A stretch of DNA of 64,000 nt from Amycolatopsis pithecellobii (GCF_009707865.1 NZ_WMBA01000018.1:49558-113557); one strand, 5' to 3'; positions 7,618 through 16,887 are shown, counted from the stretch's first letter. The notes: a model not told the origin generated them from the letters alone. A program made the numbers and translations.

Positions 7618-9137
7618 GCGGGAAAGCGGTCGCCCTCATCCTGTTCACCGTGCTGGTCGTGGTGGGTATGGTGCTCACCTATCTCGCCGGGCGCCGCACC
7701 AGGACGGCGGGGGAGTTCTGGGCGGCGGGCGGGGCGATCAGCCCGGCCCGCAACGCCATCGCGACGCTGGGCGACTTCATGTCCGGTTCGGCGCTGCTCG
7801 GCGGGATCGGGCTGATGTTCCTCGTCGGCTACGACGCCTTGTTCTATCTGGTGCTCCCGTTGCTGGCCTGGATACCGATCATGCTGCTGGTGGCGGAGCG
7901 GCTGCGGAACCTCGGTGAGTACACGCTCACCGACGTGCTGGTCCGCCGCTTCCGTTCCGGGTCGTTCCGGATCGTGCTCGCGATCTCGACGCTGGTCATC
8001 ACCGGGTTCTATCTGCTGGCGCAGCTGGTCGTCGCGGGCAATCTCTTCGCCTTGCTCTCCGGCATGAACTACACCGCGGCGGTCGTGCTCACCGGGGTGA
8101 TCATGGTGCTGTACGTGGCGATCGGCGGGATGCACGGCGCGACGGTGATCCAGGTGGTCAAGGCCGTCCTGCTGCTCACTGTCCTGTTTGGACTGAGCGT
8201 GCTGCTGCTCGTCCGGTTCGGCGGCGATATCGGGGGCATGGTGTCGAAGGCGACCGCGCCGAACGGAGGTATGGACCCGCTCAAGCCCGGGAACCTGTTG
8301 AAGAGCCCGTGGAACATGCTTTCGGTTTCTCTCGCGGCGACGTTCGGCGTGGCCGGGCTGCCCCACGTGATGATGCGGTTCTTCACCGTCCGCGACGCCG
8401 TGCACGCCCGGCGTTCGGTGACGATGACCGTCGCGATGATCACCGTGGCGAGCGTGCTCATCGCTTTCGTCGGCCTCGGCGCGAGCGCGCTTCTGCGCCC
8501 TGAGACGAAGCAACTCGCGGCGACCGGCGGAAACCTGGTCACGCCCCGGCTTGCCGAGGCGCTCGGCGGCGCGACGACGCTCGGCATCGTGTCCGCCATC
8601 GCGTTCGCCACCGTGGTGGCCGTGGTGTCGGGACTGCTCGTCAACGCCTCCAGCGCGGTGGTTCGCGATATCTGGAGCCAGTTCGGCCGGGCCCGGTCGT
8701 CCGACCGCGAAGTGGGGCGTGGCCGGATCGCCACGGTGGCCATCGGCATCCTCGTGGTCGCGGTGGCCGTCGCACTCGGACCCGGTTTCAACGCGACCGT
8801 GCTCGTCACGCTGGCGTTCGGGATAGCGGCCAGCACGAACGTCCCGGTGCTGCTGTTCACCTTGACCTGGCGGCGGTTCACCAAGACCGGCGCCATCACC
8901 GGAGTGCTCACCGGCCTGACGTCGTCGGTCGTGCTCATGCTTCTCGGGCCCACGCTGTGGCCGGGTTCGCACCCGCCGATCAGCCTTTCGGACCCGACGC
9001 TGATCGCCCTTCCGCTGGGCATCATCGGCTGTGTCGCCGGCACCCTGCTGTCCCGCCGGCAGGCGGCGGGCGAGTTCGAGGAGATCCAGATCGAATCGGA
9101 GCTCGGCCGCAGATCCGTGCCCGCCCACGCCGACTGA
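7614..9137 (+). CDS. Sodium/solute symporter family (ActP/MctC-like) transporter
   Basis: 507-residue integral membrane protein with about 13 helices, of the sodium:solute symporter family. The characteristic first-helix region GRRTRTAGEFWAAGGAISPARNAIATLGDFMSGSALLG (starting near residue 26) contains the conserved G-D-[FY]-x-S motif, and IGGMHGATVIQVVKAVLLL (near 164) is typical for acetate/pyruvate-type members. Together with the DUF485 subunit it probably imports a short monocarboxylate. The downstream esterase and CoA-transferase genes suggest the acid is then freed or activated to a CoA ester. Confidence 0.9.
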   Translation: MSGKAVALILFTVLVVVGMVLTYLAGRRTRTAGEFWAAGGAISPARNAIATLGDFMSGSALLGGIGLMFLVGYDALFYLVLPLLAWIPIMLLVAERLRNLGEYTLTDVLVRRFRSGSFRIVLAISTLVITGFYLLAQLVVAGNLFALLSGMNYTAAVVLTGVIMVLYVAIGGMHGATVIQVVKAVLLLTVLFGLSVLLLVRFGGDIGGMVSKATAPNGGMDPLKPGNLLKSPWNMLSVSLAATFGVAGLPHVMMRFFTVRDAVHARRSVTMTVAMITVASVLIAFVGLGASALLRPETKQLAATGGNLVTPRLAEALGGATTLGIVSAIAFATVVAVVSGLLVNASSAVVRDIWSQFGRARSSDREVGRGRIATVAIGILVVAVAVALGPGFNATVLVTLAFGIAASTNVPVLLFTLTWRRFTKTGAITGVLTGLTSSVVLMLLGPTLWPGSHPPISLSDPTLIALPLGIIGCVAGTLLSRRQAAGEFEEIQIESELGRRSVPAHAD

Positions 9138-9165
9138 CCACCACGCGCCGAATCCGAGGTACGCC

Positions 9166-10116
9166 ATGCCGTTGCTGCCCGAAATTGCCGCCTTCCTCGA
9201 TGAGGTCCAGACCTCTGGCGTGCTCCCCGCCGAACGATATCCCGACGTCGCATCCGCCCGCGAAGCCGTCGCGGAACGCCGGCGGCGCCGGATGATCGAC
9301 CTCGCGCCGATCGGCGGATACGAGGACACCGTTGTGCTGTCGGAAACCGATGTTCCCGTTCGGATCTACCGCCCGCGAGGGGCCGGACCCCATCCGATCG
9401 TGGTGTGGATCCATGGCGGTGGCTGGACTCTCGACGGAATCGAGGGCACGCACCCCGAGGCGGCGAGGGTGTGCCAGGAGAGCGATGCGATCGTGATCTC
9501 GGTCGGTTACCGGCTGGCCCCGGAGCATCCCTATCCCGCGGCGCTCGACGACTGCGTGGCCGTCGCCGCATGGGCGGAGGAGCACGCGGCGGCGCTCGGC
9601 GGTGACGGTTCGCTCGGCATCGGCGGCGTCAGCAGCGGCGGGAACCTGGCCGCGGCCGTCGCCCTGCTGGCCGCTCGCGCCGGGCGGCCTCGCTTCGCCT
9701 GCCAGGTTCTGGTCGTCCCGTGCCTCGACGCCGGATTCGAGTCGGAGTCCTGGAACCGCAACGGGACGGGCTATCTGCTGACCCGGCAGACGTGTGAGTG
9801 GTTCATCGCCAACTATCTGGACGACCCACGGCTTGCCGGCGACTGGAGGGTCTCGCCACTGCGGGCGAGCACGTTCGACGGCGTCGCCCCCGCCTTCATC
9901 CTCACCGCCGAATACGATCCCCTGCGCGACGACGGCTTTCGCTACGCCGAACGGTTGAGGCAAGCGGGCGTGTCCGTGCACCACACCGATGTCGAAGGGG
10001 TGATCCACGGGTTCCTCGGTCAGATCGGGCCCATCGCCCCGTCCGAGAAGGCCTTCGCGGACATCGGATCCGCGTTCCGCCGCCATCTCCGGCACGATGT
10101 GGGATCCCATGCCTGA
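9166..10116 (+). CDS. HSL-family alpha/beta hydrolase (esterase)
   Basis: 316-residue cytoplasmic esterase of the hormone-sensitive-lipase family. The oxyanion-hole motif HGGG is at residues 83-86, the nucleophile Ser156 is in GVSSGGN, the acid is in AEYDPLRDDG near 265 and the base in VIHGF near 293. The nucleophile motif usually reads GDSAGGN. Here the aspartate is valine and the alanine serine, both tolerated variants. The start ATG at 9166 follows a GAGG site. The open frame extends back into the symporter gene without a better start. It likely removes an ester from the transported compound. Substrate unknown. Confidence 0.9.
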   Translation: MPLLPEIAAFLDEVQTSGVLPAERYPDVASAREAVAERRRRRMIDLAPIGGYEDTVVLSETDVPVRIYRPRGAGPHPIVVWIHGGGWTLDGIEGTHPEAARVCQESDAIVISVGYRLAPEHPYPAALDDCVAVAAWAEEHAAALGGDGSLGIGGVSSGGNLAAAVALLAARAGRPRFACQVLVVPCLDAGFESESWNRNGTGYLLTRQTCEWFIANYLDDPRLAGDWRVSPLRASTFDGVAPAFILTAEYDPLRDDGFRYAERLRQAGVSVHHTDVEGVIHGFLGQIGPIAPSEKAFADIGSAFRRHLRHDVGSHA

Positions 10117-10876
10117 CAACGATTTCCGCCCGGCCGGCGCCTCGTCCTTCGCCCCCGGCACGCTCGGCGAAAATCCTGACCGCAGCCGGGACCCGGTCCG
10201 CGCGAGAGTGACCGAGACCTATCTGGGCGACGGAACACCGGTCCTGATGGCCGAACCGCTCGGCGTGCCGGCAACCCGGGACGTCGTACTTTCGGCTTCA
10301 CTGCGCGGATTCACCGGTATGTACACGGAATTGTGCCTGCGACTGGCACAGCGGCATCGGTGGCGAATCGCCGCCCCTGAACAGTTTCCCGGCCTGCAGC
10401 ACCTCGACGAACAAGCCCGCACGCGGCAGGTGGCGCAGTTCGCCGACGATGCCAAACTCGACGCGCTCGAGGCCGCGGCCAGTCTGCTCACCAGCGGCCC
10501 GGTCGCGCTCATCGGCTTCTGCCTTGGCGGGATGTACGCGCTCAAGGCCAGTGGGCGGCCGCGGTTCGACCGCATCGTGTCGTTCTACGGCATGGTGCGA
10601 CTGCCCGAGCACTGGCGTGCGCCGGGCCAGGCGGAGCCGCTCACGTGCCTGACCCGCACGGAGCGGGTACTGGCGATCGCCGGTGAGCGTGATCCGCTGA
10701 TCCCTGCCGAGGATCTGGCGCAGCTGCGCGCGTCAGGCGTGCGAACGCTGACCTTCCCTCAGGCGGGCCACGCTTTCGCCCACGACCCGTCGCTGTCGTC
10801 CTATCGGACCGCCGATGCGACGACGGCCTGGCAGGCGGCGGTCGCGCAATTGTCCATCGAGACGAAGGAGGACTAG
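10109..10876 (+). CDS. Dienelactone hydrolase family protein
   Basis: 255-residue alpha/beta hydrolase of the dienelactone hydrolase family. The nucleophile elbow reads IGFCLGGMYAL, with cysteine in place of serine as in true dienelactone hydrolases, the acid lies in AGERDPLIPAEDL and the base in GHAFAHD. Known members hydrolyse 4-carboxymethylene-butenolides in chlorocatechol and related pathways. An alternative in-frame ATG at 10097 would add four residues. Neither start has a strong ribosome site, and the gene overlaps the esterase stop. The next gene begins immediately after its TAG stop. Confidence 0.87.
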   Translation: MPDNDFRPAGASSFAPGTLGENPDRSRDPVRARVTETYLGDGTPVLMAEPLGVPATRDVVLSASLRGFTGMYTELCLRLAQRHRWRIAAPEQFPGLQHLDEQARTRQVAQFADDAKLDALEAAASLLTSGPVALIGFCLGGMYALKASGRPRFDRIVSFYGMVRLPEHWRAPGQAEPLTCLTRTERVLAIAGERDPLIPAEDLAQLRASGVRTLTFPQAGHAFAHDPSLSSYRTADATTAWQAAVAQLSIETKED

Positions 10877-13174
10877 ATGGACCTGGCCCCGTTGAGCGGG
10901 TTCCGGATCCTCGACTTGTCCGACGGTGTGGCCGGCCAGTTCGCGGCGCGCATCCTCGCGGACCTCGGCGCCGAGGTGCTGCTCGCCGAGCCGCCTTCCG
11001 GTAGCCGGGTGCGCACCCTGCCGCCGCGCAGCGCGGTCGGTGACTCGGCCCTGTTCTGGCACCTCAACACGGGCAAGACCGCCATTGCGGCCGGGGAGAT
11101 CCGGCGCCTGGCCGGGGCGAGTGATGCCGCGATCGTGGACGGCAGCACGGATGCTCAGCTACTCGCGATGCTCGGCGAGGAGCCGGGGCTCGTGCTCTGC
11201 CGCGTCACCGACTTCGGCGAGGGGCCCTACGCCGGCTGGCTGGGCAGCGAGATGATCCACCAAGCCCTGTCCGGGCTGATGTTCATGACCGGCCGGGGGG
11301 ATCGTGAGCCGCTGTACGGGTCGGGCCACCGGGCGTACTACTCGGCGGGTGCGGCCGCCGCCGCTGCGACTCTGGCCGCGCTGCTCGTGCAGCGGCGATC
11401 GGGCGTGGGGCAGCGGGTCGAGCTCAGTGTCCACGAGGTGGCCGCGGCCATGTCGCAGAACCTGGTCACCCAGTATTCCTACAACGGCAGCTATCCGACC
11501 CGGCACAAGTACGCCGGCGCCTGTGACATCTTCGCCTGCCAAGACGGGTGGGCGGTGCTGTTCTGCCCACCGGGCCGGTGGACGAAACTGTGCCAGGAGC
11601 TTGGCGTGCCGGGCCTGGGCGGTGATCCGCGTTTCGCGACCCATGCGCAGCTCGTCGAGCGGTGGGAGGACGCCGCCGCGGGACTCGCACCGGTGCTGAA
11701 GGACCGCTACGTGGGAGACGTGCTCGCCGCGGCGAAGCGGGCCAGGGTCATGGCCGCGCCGGTGATGAGCCTCGCCGATGTCCGAGCCTGCGAACACCTG
11801 GCGGCGCGCGACTTCTGGCGCAGCGTCGACCATGACGGCCGGGAACGGGCTGTCCTCGGGCCGCTGTTCCGGATGAGCGCCACGCCGCCGTCCGGCCCGC
11901 GCCCCGCACCGGACCGTGGCCGGGCGGACCGGGCATTGCCGCTGGCCGGGGTGAGGGTCCTGGAGCTGACCACCGCGTGGGCGGGGCCGATGGCCGCCAG
12001 GATCCTGGCGGCGTTCGGCGCCGACGTCATCAAGGTCGAGGCGGCGACCGCACTGGACTCCTGGCGCGGGCCTGCCGCCGGTGGCGAGCCGAACCGCTAT
12101 CCGGACCTCGACCCTGGCACGCGGCCGGTCAACCGCAACAGCTGGTTCAACACGCAGAACCACGGAAAGCGCTCGCTGGCCCTCGACTTGAAATCCCGAG
12201 CCGCCGCACCGATCCTGGCCCGGCTGGCCGCCGGTGCGGACGTCGTGCTGAGCAACTATGCGACCGGCGTGCTGAGCAGACTGGGCCTGGGCTACCCGCA
12301 GGCCCGCCGGCTGCGTGAGGACATCATCGTGGTGGAGATGCCGTCCACCGGCGCCGGCGGGCCGCTGACGGACTTCCTCGGGGTCGGGCCGACCATGGAG
12401 GCGCTGGCGGGTATGACCTGGCTGAACGGGTACGGCGATGGGGTGCCCGTCCGGACCGGCCCGGCTTATGCGGACCCGATCGGCGCGCTGACGGGGGTCT
12501 GCGCGGTGCTGGGCGCGCTGCATGCCCGCGAGCGCACCGGCCACGGTCAGTACGTCGAGTTCGCCCAGCGGGAGGGACTGCTGCACTGGATCGGCGAGTT
12601 TCTCCTCGCCGATCCCGCAGCCGACTTCTCCCCGCACGGCAACCGCAGCAGGCACGCCGCACCCCACGACGTCTATCGCTGCGCCGGTGCGGACCGCTGG
12701 CTGGCGATCGCCGTGCTCGCCGACTCCCAGTGGCCGGCGCTGTGTACCGCGATCGGCCGCCCGGACCTCGCGTCAGATCCGGGCTTGTCCACTGTGGACG
12801 GACGGCTACGCCGGGGCCGCGAGATCGACAGCGCCCTCACGGCCTGGACCGTCAAGTACGACAACGTCACCGCCGCCGGGATCCTCCAGCGGGCGGGTGT
12901 GCCGGCGGCGCCCGTGCTCAGCGGCCGGGATCTGCACGACGACCCGCAGCTGGCCGCGACCGGGCTGCATGTCGAGGTGAGCCATCCCGAGGCCGGGTCT
13001 CACCGCTACCAGGGACTCCCGTTCCGGTTCAGCGAAACTCCCGCTCGCTACGGTGCGCCCGCCCCGTGTCTGGGCCAGCACACCGAGCAGATACTGCGCG
13101 AGGTCGGCCTGGGTGACGACGAGATCGGCGCGCTGGTGCGAGATGGGGCCGCGACCGTCTGGCAGCCCTCATGA
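10877..13174 (+). CDS. Type III CoA-transferase, tandem double-length fusion
   Basis: 765-residue protein made of two CaiB/BaiF (family III) CoA-transferase modules, about 1-345 and 355-765. Both open with the same pattern (LSGFRILDLSDGVAGQFAARILADLGAEV and LAGVRVLELTTAWAGPMAARILAAFGADV). Family III enzymes form a covalent aspartyl-CoA intermediate. The second module has the matching aspartate, Asp533 in GPAYADPIGALTG. In the first module the aligned segment is GHRAYYSAG, with Tyr155 at that place, so the first half looks catalytically dead. Usual family length is near 400. GGAGG precedes the start by eight bases. The context suggests activation of an imported acid. Confidence 0.93.
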   Translation: MDLAPLSGFRILDLSDGVAGQFAARILADLGAEVLLAEPPSGSRVRTLPPRSAVGDSALFWHLNTGKTAIAAGEIRRLAGASDAAIVDGSTDAQLLAMLGEEPGLVLCRVTDFGEGPYAGWLGSEMIHQALSGLMFMTGRGDREPLYGSGHRAYYSAGAAAAAATLAALLVQRRSGVGQRVELSVHEVAAAMSQNLVTQYSYNGSYPTRHKYAGACDIFACQDGWAVLFCPPGRWTKLCQELGVPGLGGDPRFATHAQLVERWEDAAAGLAPVLKDRYVGDVLAAAKRARVMAAPVMSLADVRACEHLAARDFWRSVDHDGRERAVLGPLFRMSATPPSGPRPAPDRGRADRALPLAGVRVLELTTAWAGPMAARILAAFGADVIKVEAATALDSWRGPAAGGEPNRYPDLDPGTRPVNRNSWFNTQNHGKRSLALDLKSRAAAPILARLAAGADVVLSNYATGVLSRLGLGYPQARRLREDIIVVEMPSTGAGGPLTDFLGVGPTMEALAGMTWLNGYGDGVPVRTGPAYADPIGALTGVCAVLGALHARERTGHGQYVEFAQREGLLHWIGEFLLADPAADFSPHGNRSRHAAPHDVYRCAGADRWLAIAVLADSQWPALCTAIGRPDLASDPGLSTVDGRLRRGREIDSALTAWTVKYDNVTAAGILQRAGVPAAPVLSGRDLHDDPQLAATGLHVEVSHPEAGSHRYQGLPFRFSETPARYGAPAPCLGQHTEQILREVGLGDDEIGALVRDGAATVWQPS

Positions 13175-14043
13175 ACGCGCCTGTGGTCGACGAGGCTCGG
13201 TCCTGGCAGGGGTATGAGTCGCCGGAAGTCCCGGTTCGCTGGGACTTACGGGATGTGCTGACCTATGCCGTCGCCGTCGGTGCCGACCCTGCGCGGGATG
13301 GTCCCTACCTGGACGAAGCGGCGGGCCCGCTCATCCTGCCGACTTTTGCCACGTTCGCGGCCGGTCCCTGGACTCCTCACCTGCACCGCACGATCTGGGC
13401 CGGCCGCCACGGTGCGGCGGCGAGCATCGCGTACCGGGTGCACCGGCCGGTGCCACTGTCCGGCACAGCCACCACCCGGGTCCGCGTCAGCGGTTTCGAG
13501 GTCAAGCCGACGGCGCTGCTGGTCTGGCTCACGACGAGCACGACTGGTCCGGATGGTCCGCTGCTCAGCGGCCGGCACAGCGTGCTCTTCCAGGGCGGCG
13601 GAGCCCGGCGGACGAGCGGCGACACCGGGCCCTGGGCGGGGCCCGTCCCCGCGACCGGCGCCGAGGTCCTGACCGCCGAAGTGCGGGTGGACCCACGCGC
13701 GATCGCCCTGTACCGGCTGTTGCTACCGCTGGTCCCTGGCCGGCAAGGTCCAGACCTGCAGCACGTATCCGCCGAGGCGTCGGCGGCAGCCGGGCTGGGC
13801 GCCCCGGCACTACACGGAGCGGCCGTCCTTGGCCATCTCGGGCTCGCGATGACGCGGATACTCGGCGGCCGGATTGGCGGTGTCGGAGGGTTCGGTGCGC
13901 GTTTTCGGGCGCCGGTGCGCCCGGGTGATCGGCTCGTCGTGAGCGCATGCCCGCCTGAGCGGGGCGAGGGGTGGGCCGTGCGGGTGAGTGCTGAGGGCCG
14001 GACCGTGGTGGATCAGGCGTGGCTGGAGACCAGGTCGTCGTGA
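13171..14043 (+). CDS. MaoC-like double hotdog protein, catalytic Asp replaced
   Basis: 290-residue protein with N-terminal (about 20-140) and C-terminal (about 170-288) hotdog folds, as in MaoC-type (R)-hydratases and mesaconyl/itaconyl-CoA hydratase relatives. The hydratase motif normally reads GDxNPxH. Here it is GRQGPDLQH: the histidine is kept and aligned by the following HVSAEASAAAG, but the aspartate is arginine, the asparagine is lost and two residues are inserted. Either it is not a hydratase or it uses another acid. The start overlaps the CoA-transferase stop (ATGA), so it is the last gene of the operon. Its end overlaps the convergent sigma gene by 31 bases. Confidence 0.8.
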   Translation: MNAPVVDEARSWQGYESPEVPVRWDLRDVLTYAVAVGADPARDGPYLDEAAGPLILPTFATFAAGPWTPHLHRTIWAGRHGAAASIAYRVHRPVPLSGTATTRVRVSGFEVKPTALLVWLTTSTTGPDGPLLSGRHSVLFQGGGARRTSGDTGPWAGPVPATGAEVLTAEVRVDPRAIALYRLLLPLVPGRQGPDLQHVSAEASAAAGLGAPALHGAAVLGHLGLAMTRILGGRIGGVGGFGARFRAPVRPGDRLVVSACPPERGEGWAVRVSAEGRTVVDQAWLETRSS

Positions 14044-15035
14044 CGTCCACTGTGGACTCCCGGTGACCCTGTGGAGAGCCGATCGGGGAGGCCGAACAGG
14101 CGGAACAGGCGCGGGTCCAGGTGCATGTCGATCGCGGCGATGCGGCCGTCTCGGACGGTGACGAGCTGGATGGCGAAGGCGTGCGGAGGCTGCTGCCCCT
14201 GATCGGCGTGGTAGATCGCGAAGGCCGGCGAACCGTTGGCCTTGACCGGTATGGCTCTGGCGCCGCGGCACGGGCTGGCTTCGCGGAGGAACCACCGCTC
14301 GAGCTGGGACCGGCCCGCCAGCCACAGTCCGTACGGCGGCATGGACAGCGTCGCGTCGTCGTGCAGCAGTGCGGTCAGGGCCGGGATGTCGTACCGCTCG
14401 AACGCGTCGACGAAACGTTCGAGCAGAGCCTTTTGGTCCGCGGTGAGGTCGGCGGCCGGGGCCGGCCTGGTCGCGAGGCGCCGGCGAGCTCGCCGCAGCA
14501 GCCCGTTCGCGGCGGCGACCGTGATGCCGAGGAGCGTGGCGGTCTCGTCCGCGCTGAGCTTGAGGACGTCGCGCAGGATGAGGGTTGCGCGCTGCGTGGG
14601 GGAGAGGCAGTGCAGGGCCGCGACGAACGCGAGGCGGACCGACTCGTGCAGGACGGCGATCTCAGCCGGGTCTTCGCCGGGCGGCAGGAGCCAGTTGTCG
14701 GGTGCCGGCGCGATCCATCGACGGTCGTCTCGCCGGCCCAGCGGGGCGCCGGCGTCTCCGGCAACAGTGACGTCGACCGGCTGTTCCCGCCGGGGCCGCT
14801 GCCTGAGCAAATCCAGGCACACGTTGGTCGCGATCCGGAACAACCACACCCGCAGCGATGAGGTCCCGGCGAACCCGTCGTGGCCGCGCCAGGCCCGCAT
14901 CATCGTCTCCTGGACGGCTTCCTCCGCGTCCAGCGGCGAGCCCAGCATCCGGTAGCAGTAGCCCAGGAGTTCCTGCCGGTGCAGCGCGTCGATCTCGTCC
15001 CAGGTCACGGCACGCACAACACGGCGCCACCTCAC
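14013..15035 (-). CDS. ECF sigma factor with SnoaL-like C-terminal domain (SigX5 type)
   Basis: 340-residue extracytoplasmic-function sigma factor. Region 2 spans about residues 15-85 (QELLGYCYRMLGSPLDAEEAVQETMMRAW), region 4 about 130-190 (LSPTQRATLILRDVLKLSADETATLLG), and residues 205-330 form an NTF2/SnoaL-like domain ending FRLFGLP, which in this class controls sigma activity instead of a separate anti-sigma factor. The start is uncertain: GTG at 15035 and GTG at 15008 (VTWDEIDALHR) are both possible, and the second fits family length better. It is divergent from an NmrA-type reductase gene, a common partner and target for SnoaL-tailed sigma factors. Confidence 0.9.
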   Translation of the reverse strand: MRWRRVVRAVTWDEIDALHRQELLGYCYRMLGSPLDAEEAVQETMMRAWRGHDGFAGTSSLRVWLFRIATNVCLDLLRQRPRREQPVDVTVAGDAGAPLGRRDDRRWIAPAPDNWLLPPGEDPAEIAVLHESVRLAFVAALHCLSPTQRATLILRDVLKLSADETATLLGITVAAANGLLRRARRRLATRPAPAADLTADQKALLERFVDAFERYDIPALTALLHDDATLSMPPYGLWLAGRSQLERWFLREASPCRGARAIPVKANGSPAFAIYHADQGQQPPHAFAIQLVTVRDGRIAAIDMHLDPRLFRLFGLPDRLSTGSPGVHSGRHDDLVSSHA

Positions 15036-15109
15036 CGGATTCCCGCCGCGCGGTCAATTCCGCCCGCGCGCTTCGTCTACAGGGATAAGACTCGACGAAG
15101 GAGTAACCG

Positions 15110-16024
15110 ATGATCCTCATTACCGGCGCGACCGGGCTGACCGGATCGGCCGTGGTGCGTGAGTTCGTCCGGCAGGGCCGTCCGGCACGCATCCTCGTCC
15201 GCGACCCGGCCAAGATCCGCGCGTCCGCACCCGGTATCGAGACGGTCCAAGCCGACCTGCTTGTGCCGGACACTCTCCCCGCGGCGCTGGACGGGATCGA
15301 CACGGTCGTCCTGATCTCCGGCGCCGATGACCGGATGGTCGAGGCGCAAGGCAACCTGATCGACACGGCCGTCACCCACGGGGTCGACCACATCGTGAAA
15401 GTGTCCGGGATGGGCGCGGATCCGCGCTCCCCGTTCCGGTTCGGCCGCTTTCACGCGCAGATCGAGCACCACCTTCAAACGGCCGGCGTCGGCTGGACAC
15501 TGCTTCGCCCCAGCCAGTTCATGCAGGTCTACTACCGCGAAATCCCGACGATGCTGGCCGACGGGACGCTCGCGCAACCGCTCGGCGACGCCCGGCTGGC
15601 GCCGATCGACGTCGAGGACATCGCCAAGGTCGCGTACCTGATCGCGACCGGGGGCAGCCACCGATCGGCGAGCTACGAAATGACCGGGCCGGAAGCGCTG
15701 ACCATGACCGAGGTGTGCGCGATTCTGACGTCCGTGGTCGGGAGCCCGGTCCGCTATGTCGACATCGCGCCCGAAGACAAGCACCGGCGACTTCGAGCGG
15801 CCGGGCTCCCGCCCCGCTTCGCCGACGACCTCGACGACCTGTTCCGCCTTCGCCGGAACGGCGGGCCGGAGTCCCACGTCGCCGTCGAAGTGTTCGAACA
15901 ACTCGGCCTCCGGCCCACCTCCTTCGCCGAGTTCGCGCAGCGCTCCGCAACGATCCTCCGGGGAACCTCGGCACCGGAGACCTTGTGGGCCTCGGGCTGG
16001 CAGAACACGGACGCCGCATCCTGA
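15110..16024 (+). CDS. NmrA-type NAD(P)-binding reductase/epimerase-like protein
   Basis: 304-residue Rossmann-fold protein of the atypical SDR (NmrA/HSCARG) group. The dinucleotide motif is GATGLTGSAVV at residues 5-15, and LRPSQFMQ and DVEDIAKVA are family landmarks. It lacks the classic YxxxK pair, so it may be a redox sensor or an epimerase/reductase. GAAGGAG lies seven bases before the ATG. It is transcribed away from the ECF sigma gene, and the 74-base region between them probably carries its sigma-dependent promoter. No consensus could be assigned by eye. Confidence 0.88.
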   Translation: MILITGATGLTGSAVVREFVRQGRPARILVRDPAKIRASAPGIETVQADLLVPDTLPAALDGIDTVVLISGADDRMVEAQGNLIDTAVTHGVDHIVKVSGMGADPRSPFRFGRFHAQIEHHLQTAGVGWTLLRPSQFMQVYYREIPTMLADGTLAQPLGDARLAPIDVEDIAKVAYLIATGGSHRSASYEMTGPEALTMTEVCAILTSVVGSPVRYVDIAPEDKHRRLRAAGLPPRFADDLDDLFRLRRNGGPESHVAVEVFEQLGLRPTSFAEFAQRSATILRGTSAPETLWASGWQNTDAAS

Positions 16025-16031
16025 GGTGGCC

Positions 16032-16793
16032 TCACCGCACGGCGGCGTCGAACAGGGTGTGGATGTCCTCGTCGAAATAGGCGCTGTAGGAGACATCGGG
16101 GGTGTCGCCGCCCTGTTCGTAGCCGCCGATCACCCCGACCACGACGCCGCTCCCGGTCAGCGGGTCGACCGCGGTGAGCCAGGGGCCGCCGCTGGTGCCG
16201 TCGGGAAACCCCGGGCAGGCGATTCGCTGCTGGTAGGCGAAAGCCTGCGTCGTGGTGTTACGGCAGATCACCGGCGACGGCGCGTCGCCGGGATAGCCGA
16301 CGAGGGTGACGTCGTTGGCGAATCCACGGTTGACCCCCAGCTCCTCGCCACCGGTCAGGTCCTGCACCGGCTCCGGGTTTCCGGCCTGCCGCACGGTCAG
16401 GAAAGCGAAGTCCAGATCCGGGTCCGCTGTCGCCGTCCAGCCGTCCGGCACCAGCACGCCGGTCACCGTCCACATGCCATACGGCGCGACACCATCGTGG
16501 TAGCCGGGTGCGAAGGACAGGTCCGTGCCGGCCTGGACACAGTGCGCGGCCGTCAGCACGAGATCACCGATGGGGCTGTCGACGACGCTCGCGGTACAGA
16601 AATGCGCGCCGTCGCGGAAAAGCGCGCCGACCGCGGCGAACGACGGCGAGGACACGACCCCGGTGGTGGTCGTGGTGTTGCGGACGTTGGCCGTGGACAC
16701 CGGCATCGGGCGGTCGGCGGCCGGGGTGCCGGCCCCGACGAGCGCGACGGCCATCAGCACCACCGCACACGATCGCCACCAGACCTGCCGCAT
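16032..16793 (-). CDS. Secreted trypsin-like serine protease
   Basis: 253-residue exported protease. A Sec signal peptide covers about residues 1-26 (basic WWRSC start, hydrophobic AVVLMAVALVG, AXA-like GTPAA). The catalytic triad is His84 in TAAHC, Asp128 in DPDLDFAFL and Ser201 in GTSGGPW. Two cysteine pairs (66/85 and 177/193) look able to form the usual disulfides. The start at 16793 sits right after GGAGG-containing sequence on the minus strand. It would act outside the cell. Substrate is unknown. It is the last of two minus-strand genes, 94 bases downstream of the dimethylformamidase-like gene. Confidence 0.9.
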   Translation of the reverse strand: MRQVWWRSCAVVLMAVALVGAGTPAADRPMPVSTANVRNTTTTTGVVSSPSFAAVGALFRDGAHFCTASVVDSPIGDLVLTAAHCVQAGTDLSFAPGYHDGVAPYGMWTVTGVLVPDGWTATADPDLDFAFLTVRQAGNPEPVQDLTGGEELGVNRGFANDVTLVGYPGDAPSPVICRNTTTQAFAYQQRIACPGFPDGTSGGPWLTAVDPLTGSGVVVGVIGGYEQGGDTPDVSYSAYFDEDIHTLFDAAVR

Positions 16794-16887
16794 ACCCTCC
16801 ACCTCACCACAGAACCTGGCGGAACCCGGCCGGCCGCCGCTGGTCCACAGGAAAGTCACAGGCGCGCGTCCGGACCATCGGAAGCGG

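Noticed and set aside
14121..14955. Plus-strand open frames opposite the ECF sigma gene
   Set aside because: Shadow frames; the minus strand carries unambiguous sigma regions 2 and 4 and the SnoaL-like domain.
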